Of a DNA stretch of 64,000 nucleotides, positions 1 through 7,719 are shown piece after piece. The notes beneath the pieces are model-generated. The model had not been told where the DNA came from. It did no database searches and saw nothing but the letters and a program-made list of their open reading frames with translations. This DNA comes from JAJTFA01 sp044351265 (lineage in GTDB: Bacteria > Bacteroidota > Bacteroidia > UKL13-3). Position 1 is the first letter of the stretch; each line of letters opens with the position of its first letter. The stretch lies in NCBI GenBank assembly GCA_044351265.1, contig JBILGC010000001.1, forward strand, positions 1-64,000, in the 5' to 3' direction. The translations under genes were made by a program, and so were the position numbers.

Positions 1-22
1 TAAATATTTTATATATTTTCAC

Positions 23-52
23 TTGTATAATGCGTAATAATTCTTATCTTTG
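23..52 (+). promoter_or_regulatory. Bacteroidota-type promoter (-33 TTG / -7 TATCTTTG)
   Basis: TTG at 23-25 and TATCTTTG at 45-52 are separated by 19 nt. This matches the -33/-7 arrangement of the Bacteroidota primary sigma factor (TTG, about 17-23 nt, TAnnTTTG). Transcription would start near 58, some 35 nt before the first gene of the left-end cluster. Confidence 0.6.
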
Positions 53-93
53 TAAACAATTTATGAGTTTCTAACTTCAAACATCGCTCAACT

Positions 94-393
94 ATGCATC
101 CTATACTATTTATCTTTCTTTTTACTGCAGCCGTTAGATATCGTTGGTTTATTTTCATCTCTATCCAGTTGTTTTTTGCATATGTAATCTATGACGAATT
201 TTTCGTAAGCGAACTTAGGGAAGGCTACCATGGATTGACATATTTTTCAAAAAGTGGGGATGTGATGTATTCCTCTTTTTGGCTTGATAATCTGTGTGAA
301 CTATTAGGGGGACTTATTTTTATCGATTTTTTTGTGGTGCTGTTATTCATTTTGGCAAACAAGATATGGGAGTTTACGAGAGATGAAGAATAA
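94..393 (+). CDS. Small membrane protein of unknown function
   Basis: A 99-residue protein that I do not recognise. Two strongly hydrophobic stretches are visible: the N-terminal 35 residues (HPILFIFLFTAA onward) and residues about 70-88 (LLGGLIFIDFFVVLLFILA). It is therefore probably an inner-membrane protein with two or three passes and a short acidic tail (TRDEE). It is the first gene after a good promoter at 23-52 and has the high A+T content of the left-end block. No catalytic motif is visible. Its neighbours are also unassigned, so context gives no function beyond membership of a likely accessory island. Confidence 0.5.
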   Translation: MHPILFIFLFTAAVRYRWFIFISIQLFFAYVIYDEFFVSELREGYHGLTYFSKSGDVMYSSFWLDNLCELLGGLIFIDFFVVLLFILANKIWEFTRDEE

Positions 394-451
394 TAAACGA
401 CATAGTACAAAGGCATTCAAATCATTTTCAACCACTCAATATATTTAAACT

Positions 452-709
452 ATGGAAACATTCAAGAAAATTCAATTCAAAACATTCTCGGTAATCAGAA
501 TTAACGGACTTTTTTTTATCTCCATCCCAAAACCTGCTGTAGGTTTTATTAAAATCAATAACAAAAGGTATTACCAATGCGATTTAACAGCGATAAAAAA
601 AATCATAGAAGGAGGAAATTTTCCTAAAAAGGCATATAAAAAGTTGATGCATGAGACAGAGTCTCCTAAAAATCTTTATATCGAACATAAGTTATCAATA
701 GCAGCATAG
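452..709 (+). CDS. Small basic protein of unknown function
   Basis: An 85-residue, lysine-rich soluble protein beginning METFKKIQFKTF. It has no membrane segment, cysteine cluster or family motif that I recognise. The start ATG at 452 is the first in frame. A hairpin with 9-bp arms followed by a T-rich stretch overlaps its stop codon, so transcription probably ends here and the gene closes the first small unit of the island. The AT-rich composition agrees with its neighbours. It could be a small island-encoded regulator, but nothing in the sequence proves that. Confidence 0.45.
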   Translation: METFKKIQFKTFSVIRINGLFFISIPKPAVGFIKINNKRYYQCDLTAIKKIIEGGNFPKKAYKKLMHETESPKNLYIEHKLSIAA

Positions 710-734
710 CTGCGTTATTATGCTGCTTTATTTA
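700..734 (+). terminator. Probable intrinsic terminator
   Basis: Arms AGCAGCATA (700-708) and TATGCTGCT (719-727) form a 9-bp stem with a 10-nt loop, followed by TTATTT. The left arm overlaps the stop codon of the 85-residue gene. Confidence 0.5.
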
Positions 735-796
735 ACCCAGATAATTGAACGTGTAAATAAATAAGTAAGTAAATCATCATTTTTATAAATCTCAGT

Positions 797-1963
797 ATGA
801 AAAAAATTACCAAAGAAGAATTTAACTCATCATTCTTCTATATAGCACCTGGCCTTGATTTTGAACCACTCATGCGCTTTTCACACATGTGTGACACTTT
901 TATCTATGCAAACCTCTATTATACTTTTGATGAAGTGCTTGAGGGCATGACTTCCTATTTCAGTGGTCATCCATTTTTAAAGCTTGGGGATATTAAAAAA
1001 AGTGATGTCAATCCATTGATGAATTTTGACCTTCATCCTACCCACCAACGACATCTCTCAGATGCTTTGGCAGTTTTGGATAAAGAAGCTCAAAGGGCTT
1101 ATTTAGATGCCTTTACCCCTGCCCTCAAAGAGCCCGAATGGATGATTGAAGTGGAAGTTACGCGAAAGCAAACAGGTAAAAAGGTAATGCTAAAATATTT
1201 TACCGGGGAGGGCTTAGCCAGTTATATCGCTTTTTCGCACAACGGACTATATCCGCCAAAGGTGCTGGCAACCATCCAAACAGGTGTGCTAGAAGCACCA
1301 AACGGACTCATGTCAAAAATTTTTAACCATACCCAAAGTAGCCCATTTATTTGGATTAAAGGTTTTGAACCTGATGAATACGAGGATGTATGGGAGAAAA
1401 ATAATGCATTAGCATATAAGGATGACGTATTCCAATGTATTGGATCGGACTTTTCCTTTGGCTGGGAGGTTCCGGTAACTTATCAAAGAAACAAGTTTAA
1501 TAAACTCGAAAAAACGATTAGGCATTGCAAGGCATTTATTAAAGAAACAGATAAGAAGAAGCTTGAAAAGATGCCTTTTAGAAACTATGGGAAAAACCAA
1601 TTGATTCAGAACAGCATTGCTGATATAACCCAGAATTTAAAGGAAGAGGATAATGTGATGATACTTACATCAGCGCTAAACGAAAAGCTACTTCAGAATC
1701 CTGTTCAACTATCAAAAATAAAAATTTGGGAAGAAGAGTTAGATATTGCTAATAACCAAAAATGCTCCATGAAGGATAGTCTTTCACTATTGGAAAAACT
1801 GGGCGCAGAAAATAAATACACAGAAATATATTTTACCCCTTTTGGGTTGGAAGACGAAGGCATTTTGCTAGACGAGTTTCTTAATAAGGAATATGCCGCA
1901 AAAATGAATGCAGTAGTTTACAGACCCCTCGATTTTATAAATTTAAAACAACAAATAATATGA
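797..1963 (+). CDS. Unassigned 388-residue protein, first gene of an overlapping pair
   Basis: A soluble protein with mixed alpha/beta character; I recognise no family. It has no signal peptide or membrane segment. Residues about 1-60 are rich in aromatics (FFYIAPGLDFEPLMRFSHM), and the C-terminal 100 residues look like a small alpha/beta domain. The ATG at 797 is the first in frame. Its stop overlaps the start of the next gene by 4 bp (ATGA), so the two are translationally coupled and probably act together. The next product is a tiny membrane protein, giving a large soluble protein plus membrane peptide arrangement. Such pairs occur in defence and toxin systems, but that is only a contextual inference. 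Confidence 0.6.
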   Translation: MKKITKEEFNSSFFYIAPGLDFEPLMRFSHMCDTFIYANLYYTFDEVLEGMTSYFSGHPFLKLGDIKKSDVNPLMNFDLHPTHQRHLSDALAVLDKEAQRAYLDAFTPALKEPEWMIEVEVTRKQTGKKVMLKYFTGEGLASYIAFSHNGLYPPKVLATIQTGVLEAPNGLMSKIFNHTQSSPFIWIKGFEPDEYEDVWEKNNALAYKDDVFQCIGSDFSFGWEVPVTYQRNKFNKLEKTIRHCKAFIKETDKKKLEKMPFRNYGKNQLIQNSIADITQNLKEEDNVMILTSALNEKLLQNPVQLSKIKIWEEELDIANNQKCSMKDSLSLLEKLGAENKYTEIYFTPFGLEDEGILLDEFLNKEYAAKMNAVVYRPLDFINLKQQII

Positions 1964-2148
1964 GTTTTTTAATTTCCATGATTATCGCAATTGTCATTTC
2001 ATTAATCATTGCGCCCATTATTGATTCAAAATTCGAAAAATGGATTGATAACCTACCAAAATCATTATTGGGCATAGCAGCCGGAATTGCAGCAGCTGTG
2101 GCATTAAATGATGTTTTTAAAAACCTTAACGGTAAAAAGAAAAAATAA
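1960..2148 (+). CDS. 62-residue membrane peptide coupled to the upstream gene
   Basis: Very small protein with a long N-terminal hydrophobic segment (residues 2-22, SFLISMIIAIVISLIIAPII). A charged linker follows, then an Ala/Gly-rich hydrophobic stretch (LLGIAAGIAAAVALNDVF) and a lysine-rich C-terminus (NGKKKK). This suggests one or two membrane passes with a cytoplasmic basic tail. The start codon overlaps the stop of the 388-residue gene as ATGA. Function is unknown. The strict coupling suggests that it partners, anchors or effects something for the upstream protein. Confidence 0.55.
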   Translation: MSFLISMIIAIVISLIIAPIIDSKFEKWIDNLPKSLLGIAAGIAAAVALNDVFKNLNGKKKK

Positions 2149-2216
2149 AGTAATTAATTTAAAACACTTAATCAAAAACAACTATGCCAATACCACAATT
2201 TTTAATTTAACGACAT

Positions 2217-2993
2217 TTGATTTATCAGATTAGAAATCGAAAACATTTTTTTTCATTAATTAATCTAATATTTAAAGACATGTTTGAATACAATGAATTT
2301 TTATTAACCGTCCTAATTCATGCAGGATACAATGAACAAGGACCAGTTGGAGCTATCCCATCTGATTGGGCTCAAAGACATAACATTGAGTCCTTTGCTC
2401 CATTGCCTAATTACCAAATGAACAGGCAGCATTTAAGGGAATTTTGCCAAAATCCTCTTAATCATGTGTTGGATGCTTATTTATGTGTAATGGCATGGGG
2501 GATTCAATATGAAACAAATATCCCAGTTGTTTGGAACTCTATTGAAAATAGGGATAGATTATCAGTTAATTTATCCCATTTAAGGAATGATTTATCGCGT
2601 CAGGAGGCATTTCAATTATTCTTAAATAATCCAATTGAGGGCCTTGGACCATCCTTTTTTACCAAATTAATTTATTTTTTTAGGAAGAATCCAAATGCTT
2701 ACATAATGGATACCAACACATGCAAAGCCATATTATTATTAACAGGGAAGCATTTAATACGTCATTCTAATGGCTATCCTGTAAGGCAAAATGCCAATTT
2801 AAATTATGAAATATTTTGTAAAGTAATAGAAGAATTAATGGAGCTATTGAATAGAAATAATGGGGAAGAGGTTGAAGAAATGTTATTCAGCAATAAGAAA
2901 GGGTTATTTCGTTCTGTAGCGAATTGGTATTGGATAAATCGAAAACCAATTTTTGGCAGATATAACAGCAACAACTTGAATCAATATTTATAA
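2217..2993 (+). CDS. Putative OGG/HhH-GPD-fold DNA glycosylase-like protein
   Basis: A 258-residue protein. The recognisable part lies at residues 143-175: a Gly-rich hairpin (GLGPSFFTKLIYFF) followed 15 residues after its lysine by an aspartate (YIMDTNTCKAI). A Gly-hairpin with a catalytic Lys, then an Asp before a helix, is the hallmark of HhH-GPD glycosylases such as OGG1 and Nth, and of a group of short accessory-island proteins described as OGG-fold. The rest does not look like classical OGG1, so the substrate is unknown. The frame opens with TTG at 2217; an ATG at 2280 is an equally possible start. A short in-frame ATG at 2184 is closed by a stop before 2217. Nearby genes are also unassigned. 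Confidence 0.5.
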   Translation: MIYQIRNRKHFFSLINLIFKDMFEYNEFLLTVLIHAGYNEQGPVGAIPSDWAQRHNIESFAPLPNYQMNRQHLREFCQNPLNHVLDAYLCVMAWGIQYETNIPVVWNSIENRDRLSVNLSHLRNDLSRQEAFQLFLNNPIEGLGPSFFTKLIYFFRKNPNAYIMDTNTCKAILLLTGKHLIRHSNGYPVRQNANLNYEIFCKVIEELMELLNRNNGEEVEEMLFSNKKGLFRSVANWYWINRKPIFGRYNSNNLNQYL

Positions 2994-3028
2994 TAATTAC
3001 CAAAGATTTTTAATCTAATAGAAATCAA

Positions 3029-4231
3029 ATGAAACCAACAAGCTGGACAGGCCGCATAAAAATAAAGCCATCAACAGATGTTACTTTAAGCCCTGTAAAG
3101 GATTTACAAATATTTGATTTTGGCGAACACAATGAAATAACAGAGGAGGTGTTGTTGGATACTTGGGGGAATTTGCATTTTGGTGAGCTACGATTTAATA
3201 CTAAATCAAAAATATCTGGACTTGATGAAATAAGATATGCTTTTCACAATGGATTTAATCTGAAAGATACCCAAAACGCAAATATTCTTATCGACTTTCC
3301 CAAGGTGTTAATGACGGATGAAAAATGCTATTTCATTGCTCAAGCAGAAATAATGGTATTCAATGAACACATACCATTTGATGATGAACCTCAAAAATTG
3401 TGTATTCAAGTTATATGTGAATTTTTGACCGATGAAGGGCTTGTTGATGCATTAACAACTATTTGTGAGTCAAATCAGATACCTTGTTGGAAGGCTAAAC
3501 ATATTAATCTACCATCTATTGCAGGATCTACCCATCCCGAAAGTACTCAAAAGGGTAGCATGAAATTTCAGTACACTAGAACTACCATATATTTTGACCC
3601 GAATGGTTGCAATTACTATAAGGATGTTCCAAGGCCTTTTGAAGCAAACAAGGAAATAAGAACAGGCATAGAAGTAACTTATGATTCAAACCGATTTACC
3701 ATTTACTTCATCAACCCGAGAAATAATGGTCAAATTGAAATGAGTAATGAAAATAAAATTAATGAGTATCATGAACTCGTTTCAGATGACAACCATATAT
3801 CAAAAAATAGATTGTATTTAGAACAAGTACTTGTCAATAAGCATAACCTGATTTTACTCGGTAAAATAAGACTTGAAGGCTATACTGATGAATACGATTT
3901 TTTTGACTTTTTCATGAAATTACCTGTCAACAAAAAATTATTTGATTCAATGATTGAAAGCAACCTTATCGATTTGGATAAATCTTGGAATCTATATGAA
4001 TTGTTTTCTGAAAAAGAAAAACAGACTTCTAATACCTCAGCAACCAATTCCGATGTTAATCCATCAGTTTATCAATATCAGTGCTTCAACGATGGTCATT
4101 ACATTCCGATTTGGTTCTCCAAGTGTCCAGATTGTGGAATAGACAATACCAAACAACTAATTGATGGCGGGTATTACGAAAGATTGACTGCTCATCTGAA
4201 AAAGATAGATCCATCATATTGGAGAGACTAG
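3029..4231 (+). CDS. Unassigned 400-residue protein with C-terminal cysteine motif
   Basis: A soluble protein of unknown family. Most of it appears beta-rich. Near the C-terminus, residues about 348-370 carry one cysteine and then a CPDC knuckle (YQCFNDGHYIP, FSKCPDCG), which could be a small zinc-binding ribbon. No signal peptide or membrane helix is visible. It starts 35 bp after the glycosylase-like gene with no promoter visible between, so the two are probably co-transcribed. It is the last gene before the tRNA. It keeps the AT-rich composition of the block, and nothing identifies its activity. Confidence 0.55.
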   Translation: MKPTSWTGRIKIKPSTDVTLSPVKDLQIFDFGEHNEITEEVLLDTWGNLHFGELRFNTKSKISGLDEIRYAFHNGFNLKDTQNANILIDFPKVLMTDEKCYFIAQAEIMVFNEHIPFDDEPQKLCIQVICEFLTDEGLVDALTTICESNQIPCWKAKHINLPSIAGSTHPESTQKGSMKFQYTRTTIYFDPNGCNYYKDVPRPFEANKEIRTGIEVTYDSNRFTIYFINPRNNGQIEMSNENKINEYHELVSDDNHISKNRLYLEQVLVNKHNLILLGKIRLEGYTDEYDFFDFFMKLPVNKKLFDSMIESNLIDLDKSWNLYELFSEKEKQTSNTSATNSDVNPSVYQYQCFNDGHYIPIWFSKCPDCGIDNTKQLIDGGYYERLTAHLKKIDPSYWRD

Positions 4232-4380
4232 TAAAAGATATTATAACGTATAAGTACTCTTCTTGTAAGCTTCCCCATTTTTCGAGCCATTCAAGAGTTG
4301 ATTTTCAAACATTCATATTTTCCTAGAACCAACCTGTTAAAGCAAAAAGAAAAGAGCCTTTTGTATGCAATTTGTATGCA

Positions 4381-4420
4381 AAGAAAAAAAGGGTTTCAAA
4401 CGGACGCGTCTGAAACCCTT
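4381..4420 (-). terminator. Intrinsic terminator, minus strand
   Basis: AAGGGTTTCA (4389-4398) and TGAAACCCTT (4411-4420) form a perfect 10-bp stem. On the minus strand it is followed by a run of T (complement of 4381-4390). Confidence 0.65.
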
Positions 4421-4430
4421 GATTTTGTTG

Positions 4431-4447
4431 GTGGGCCCACTTGGGAT
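4431..4447 (-). repeat. Displaced 17-bp copy of tRNA 3' end (putative attachment-site remnant)
   Basis: The sequence GTGGGCCCACTTGGGAT occurs here and at 4559-4575, where it covers the T-arm and acceptor 3' side of the CAT tRNA gene. Duplicated tRNA 3' ends are the usual footprint of tyrosine-recombinase integration. No integrase gene is in view, so this remains an inference. Confidence 0.5.
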
Positions 4448-4519
4448 TCCCGATTCTTCCCAAAGCACTTACCTCAGCGCATCGGGATAAACTTCTTCCC
4501 CAACAACGGTTTTTTTCAT

Positions 4520-4550
4520 AAAAAAACCGGGTCAGCTTGCGCTGCCCGGC
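4520..4550 (-). terminator. Intrinsic terminator of the CAT tRNA gene
   Basis: On the minus strand, CCGGG and AGC pair with GCT and CCCGG around a GCAA tetraloop. A run of seven T follows. It lies immediately downstream of the tRNA. Confidence 0.75.
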
Positions 4551-4559
4551 ACCACTTCG

Positions 4560-4633
4560 TGGGCCCACTTGGGATCGAACCAAGCACCCCCTGATTATGA
4601 GTCAGATGCTCTAACCGAATGAGCTATGGGCCC
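4560..4633 (-). tRNA. tRNA with CAT anticodon (Ile2-type favoured, or elongator Met)
   Basis: On the minus strand a complete cloverleaf can be folded: acceptor GGGCCCA/TGGGCCC with discriminator A, D-arm GCTCATTCGGTTAGAGC, anticodon arm CTGAC-TCATAAT-C with anticodon CAT, and T-arm CTTGG-TTCGATC-CCAAG. CCA is not encoded. Positions 4 and 5 are C paired with G, as in bacterial tRNA-Ile2 whose C34 is modified to lysidine by TilS; elongator tRNA-Met usually differs there. The assignment between Ile2 and Met is an inference. The 3' end is the apparent insertion target of the AT-rich block. Confidence 0.85.
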
Positions 4634-4688
4634 TAAATTTGAAACGGGATGCGAAAATATATCTTTTCGCTTATTAATCAAACCCTGT

Positions 4689-6740
4689 TCAATATTTCAG
4701 TAATTCTTCTATTTTCTCTGCTACCTTATCTGCATTGGGCAGCATGGCTGCTTCCAAACCCATATTAAGAGCTACAGCCGGTAAATTCTTTGAACCAACC
4801 GTTGCCACCGGTGCATCTAAATACCGAAAGCATTGCTGCCCGATACGCCCTGCAAGCGATTCAGCAAAGGAGTTGAGCAATGGCTCTTCCGTTACTATCA
4901 TCACCTTTCCATGCTTCATTGCCATTTGCATAATCATTTCCTCATCCAAAGGCTGCAACGAACGAAGGTCTAAAACTTCAACGCTGCCGTTAAATCTTTT
5001 AGCTGCCGCCATGCTCCAATATACCCCCATTCCCCACGTAATTATTGCACATGATTGGCCATTATCTACCGCATCATCCGTTGCCTCCAATACAATTTGT
5101 GCCTTACCAAACGGTAATATATATTCTTCATCAGGCTCTATGCACTTTGCACCCTCCGTTCCCGCATTTTTACTCCAGTATAATCCTTTGTGCTCTAGCA
5201 TAATCACCGGGTTGCCATCATAATAAGCTGCTTTCATCAACCCCTTCATATCAGCTGCATTGCTGGGATAAGCAATTTTTATTCCTTTCAGCGTAAGCAA
5301 AGTGGATTCAATACTTCCGCTGTGATAAGGCCCACCGCCTCCATATGCCCCAATGGGTATGCGAATAATAGCACTTACCGGATATTTACCCATTGTGAGG
5401 TAACACGATTTGGTAATTTCACACACCAGTTGATTTACTCCGGTCCATACATAATCGGCAAACTGAATTTCTACAATGGGTTTCACACCCACAGCACTCA
5501 TACCAACCGTAGAGCCTACAATATATGCTTCTTGTATGGGCGTATTAAACACGCGGTTATCACCATATTTTTTTGCCAAGGTGGCTGCTTCGCGAAAAAC
5601 CCCGCCTAAGCGTGCACCCACATCCTGCCCGTAAAAAATACACTCCGGATGCTTGGCCATCAACTCATCCACGGCATGTAATGCCGCATCAACCATTACC
5701 ACCGGTTCTTTTCCATCTGGTTTACGGTTACCCCTTTCCTCAGTTGCTCCGCTTGGTGTAAATACATGTTCTTCAACTGTTGCCGGATCCGGCTCAGGTG
5801 CTTCTACTGCCTGCTTAAATTGTTGATCAACTTTATTGGCAGCGTCTTTTTCAATTTCAATTAACTCTTTTTCTTCAAGTCCTATCTCAAGCAACAGCTT
5901 TCGCATTTTTGGAATAGGATCATCTTTGGCATGTTTTTCCAAATCCTCTTCACTTCGATACCATTCCTTTCTTACGCCTGATGTATGATGGCCTAGCAAA
6001 GGAATACGCGCATGAACCAAAATGGGTTTTCTGTTATTTCTTACATAATCAATGGCTTCTGTCATGGCTTCATAAGCCTCAACAAAATCACTCCCATCAA
6101 CCCGCATGCGTTTTAATCCTTTAAAGCCTGCTGCATATTCATAGGCATCCATGGCACGCATTTCATCTGCACTGGCAGAAATTCCCCACTCATTATCCTG
6201 CACCAAATAAATGATGGGCAATTGCTTAAGCACAGCCATTTGAAAAGCCTCTGCCACTTCTCCTTCTGTAACTGAGCCATCTCCGAAAGAACAAAGCACT
6301 ACCGGATATTCTCCTTTTTTATTAATACCTTCTCGCTCCTTATAAGCTATGCCATGAGCCATGCCTGTGGCCGGAATGGCCTGCATACCGGTGGCACTGC
6401 TTTGGTGTGGCATTTTTGGAAACTCTTCTCTGTTCAAGCTGGGATGCGCATAATAAGTGCGACCCCCGGAAAACGGATCATCTGCTTTGCCCAGCAATTG
6501 CAACATTAACTCATATGGGCTTAGCCCCATTCCCAGCAGCATGGATTCATCTCTATAATAAGGCGCAGCATAATCATACGGCTTAAGTTGCAATCCCGTA
6601 GCCAGCTGTATGGCTTCATGCCCCTTGGAGGTGGAATGCACATACTTGCAAATATTGCGGTTGGCATCATAAATTTCTGCCATGGCCCGTGCTGTGCACA
6701 TTAGCGAATATGCTTCTATTAATATATCTTTTTTAACCAT
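4689..6740 (-). CDS. Fused alpha/beta E1 component of a 2-oxoacid dehydrogenase
   Basis: A 683-residue thiamine-diphosphate enzyme that decarboxylates a 2-oxoacid and passes the acyl group to lipoyl-E2. Residues about 1-325 are the alpha chain, with the ThDP/Mg motif GDGSVTEG (153-160) ending at the N of QDNEWG. After an acidic Pro-rich linker, residues about 345-683 are the beta chain (VMVDAALHAVDELMAKHPE, YGQDVGARLGGVF, MLEHKGLYW). Separate E1 alpha and beta genes are common elsewhere; the single-chain form is frequent in Bacteroidota and is usually labelled 2-oxoisovalerate (branched-chain) dehydrogenase. No E2/E3 genes are adjacent, so the exact substrate is inferred. Confidence 0.9.
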   Translation of the reverse strand: MVKKDILIEAYSLMCTARAMAEIYDANRNICKYVHSTSKGHEAIQLATGLQLKPYDYAAPYYRDESMLLGMGLSPYELMLQLLGKADDPFSGGRTYYAHPSLNREEFPKMPHQSSATGMQAIPATGMAHGIAYKEREGINKKGEYPVVLCSFGDGSVTEGEVAEAFQMAVLKQLPIIYLVQDNEWGISASADEMRAMDAYEYAAGFKGLKRMRVDGSDFVEAYEAMTEAIDYVRNNRKPILVHARIPLLGHHTSGVRKEWYRSEEDLEKHAKDDPIPKMRKLLLEIGLEEKELIEIEKDAANKVDQQFKQAVEAPEPDPATVEEHVFTPSGATEERGNRKPDGKEPVVMVDAALHAVDELMAKHPECIFYGQDVGARLGGVFREAATLAKKYGDNRVFNTPIQEAYIVGSTVGMSAVGVKPIVEIQFADYVWTGVNQLVCEITKSCYLTMGKYPVSAIIRIPIGAYGGGGPYHSGSIESTLLTLKGIKIAYPSNAADMKGLMKAAYYDGNPVIMLEHKGLYWSKNAGTEGAKCIEPDEEYILPFGKAQIVLEATDDAVDNGQSCAIITWGMGVYWSMAAAKRFNGSVEVLDLRSLQPLDEEMIMQMAMKHGKVMIVTEEPLLNSFAESLAGRIGQQCFRYLDAPVATVGSKNLPAVALNMGLEAAMLPNADKVAEKIEELLKY

Positions 6741-6818
6741 GATAAAGTGGCAAGTTTAATAAACCTCCGCTCAATTACATAACTGAAAATTAATCTGCAT
6801 TTGGTAAGCAGAGATTTC

Positions 6819-6826
6819 TATTTTTG
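6819..6826 (+). promoter_or_regulatory. -7 element TATTTTTG for the universal stress gene
   Basis: An exact TAnnTTTG match ends five bases before the ATG at 6832, with TTTGG 16 nt upstream of it as a possible -33 element. The expected start of transcription falls at or next to the ATG, so the message may be leaderless. Confidence 0.55.
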
Positions 6827-6831
6827 TATGC

Positions 6832-7707
6832 ATGAGTAATATTGAGAAAAAAGCTGCTTATCCGTTTGAAAGAATTGCAGTTGCAGTAGCATTTTCGCCA
6901 AATACCGAAGCTATTTTAGCTGCATCAAAAAGGTTGCAGGACACTTTTAAAGCCCCGCTGCTATTTATACACGTGGGCAGCCACGATATGCAACAGGAAT
7001 CATATTTGAAAGAATTATTACAACGCTTTCAGTTAAACGGGATAGAAAACGAAGTGGTTTGGGAAACAGGCGATCCGGTTGATAAAATTCTGGAGGTGTG
7101 TAAAGACCGGCAGGTTGATTTACTGGTAGCAGGCGCACTGGAAAAAGAAAGTTTACTGAAATATTTTTTGGGTTCGGTGGCACGCAAACTTTGCCGCAAA
7201 GCCAAATGCAGCATCCTAATGCTTAGAGAGCCCGATCTGCTCTCCAGGCCATTTGAACGTATTGTGGTAGAAGGAAGTGATCATCCTAAAACCGTAAATA
7301 CCATTGAAGCTGCCATATATGTAGCCAAAGCCGCCCATGCGCGCATGGTGGATGTAATTCAGGAAGAAGACCCGGGCAAACTTGCACTTATCCGCTCTGA
7401 TGCTTTTACCGATAATGAAGCTGATAACAACCGCGAGAAAGTGATGAAGGATGAAAAAGAAAAACTAGACGAAATTCTGCGCTGCACGGATTGCGGAAAT
7501 CTGAAAGTAAATATAGAAAGGCTTGAAGGCAAACCGGGGTTTGTTATTACCAAATATGCACGTGATAATAAAGCCGATTTATTGGTGCTTAACTCACCGG
7601 ATACGAAACTCAATGTTATTGACCGTGTATTTCCGCATGATATTGAATTTGCATTAGCCGATTTGCCGTGCGATTTAATGATTATACATTCAAGAATAGA
7701 TGATTAA
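6832..7707 (+). CDS. Universal stress protein, tandem UspA domains
   Basis: A 291-residue cytoplasmic protein with two UspA folds. The first covers residues about 10-140, starting FERIAVAVAFSPNTEAILAA and ending in GSVARKLCRKAKCSILMLRE. The second covers about 142-288, starting FERIVVEGSDHPKTVNTIEA and ending in DLPCDLMIIHS. The ATP-binding G-2x-G-9x-G pattern is only partly kept in domain 1 (AGALEKESLLKYFLGSVA). The gene lies 12 bp upstream of a Kef-like antiporter, and USP domains are often coupled to such transporters as nucleotide-sensing regulators. A stress role linked to cation or pH homeostasis is therefore likely. Confidence 0.85.
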   Translation: MSNIEKKAAYPFERIAVAVAFSPNTEAILAASKRLQDTFKAPLLFIHVGSHDMQQESYLKELLQRFQLNGIENEVVWETGDPVDKILEVCKDRQVDLLVAGALEKESLLKYFLGSVARKLCRKAKCSILMLREPDLLSRPFERIVVEGSDHPKTVNTIEAAIYVAKAAHARMVDVIQEEDPGKLALIRSDAFTDNEADNNREKVMKDEKEKLDEILRCTDCGNLKVNIERLEGKPGFVITKYARDNKADLLVLNSPDTKLNVIDRVFPHDIEFALADLPCDLMIIHSRIDD

Positions 7708-7719
7708 AAAGCCGGCACA

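Larger units (their letters stand above)
4232..4559. other. Intergenic region between AT-rich block and tRNA
   Basis: No credible gene is present. The region holds two minus-strand hairpin terminators (4381-4420 and 4520-4550). It also holds a displaced copy of the tRNA 3' end (4431-4447) that is identical over 17 bp to 4559-4575. Read on the minus strand, the displaced copy continues into CCA, whereas the functional tRNA gene does not encode CCA. Confidence 0.6.

Noticed and set aside
4298..4594. Open frames on both strands across the tRNA and its terminators
   Set aside because: They cross hairpin terminators, the tRNA gene and the displaced tRNA end and have no recognisable protein features.
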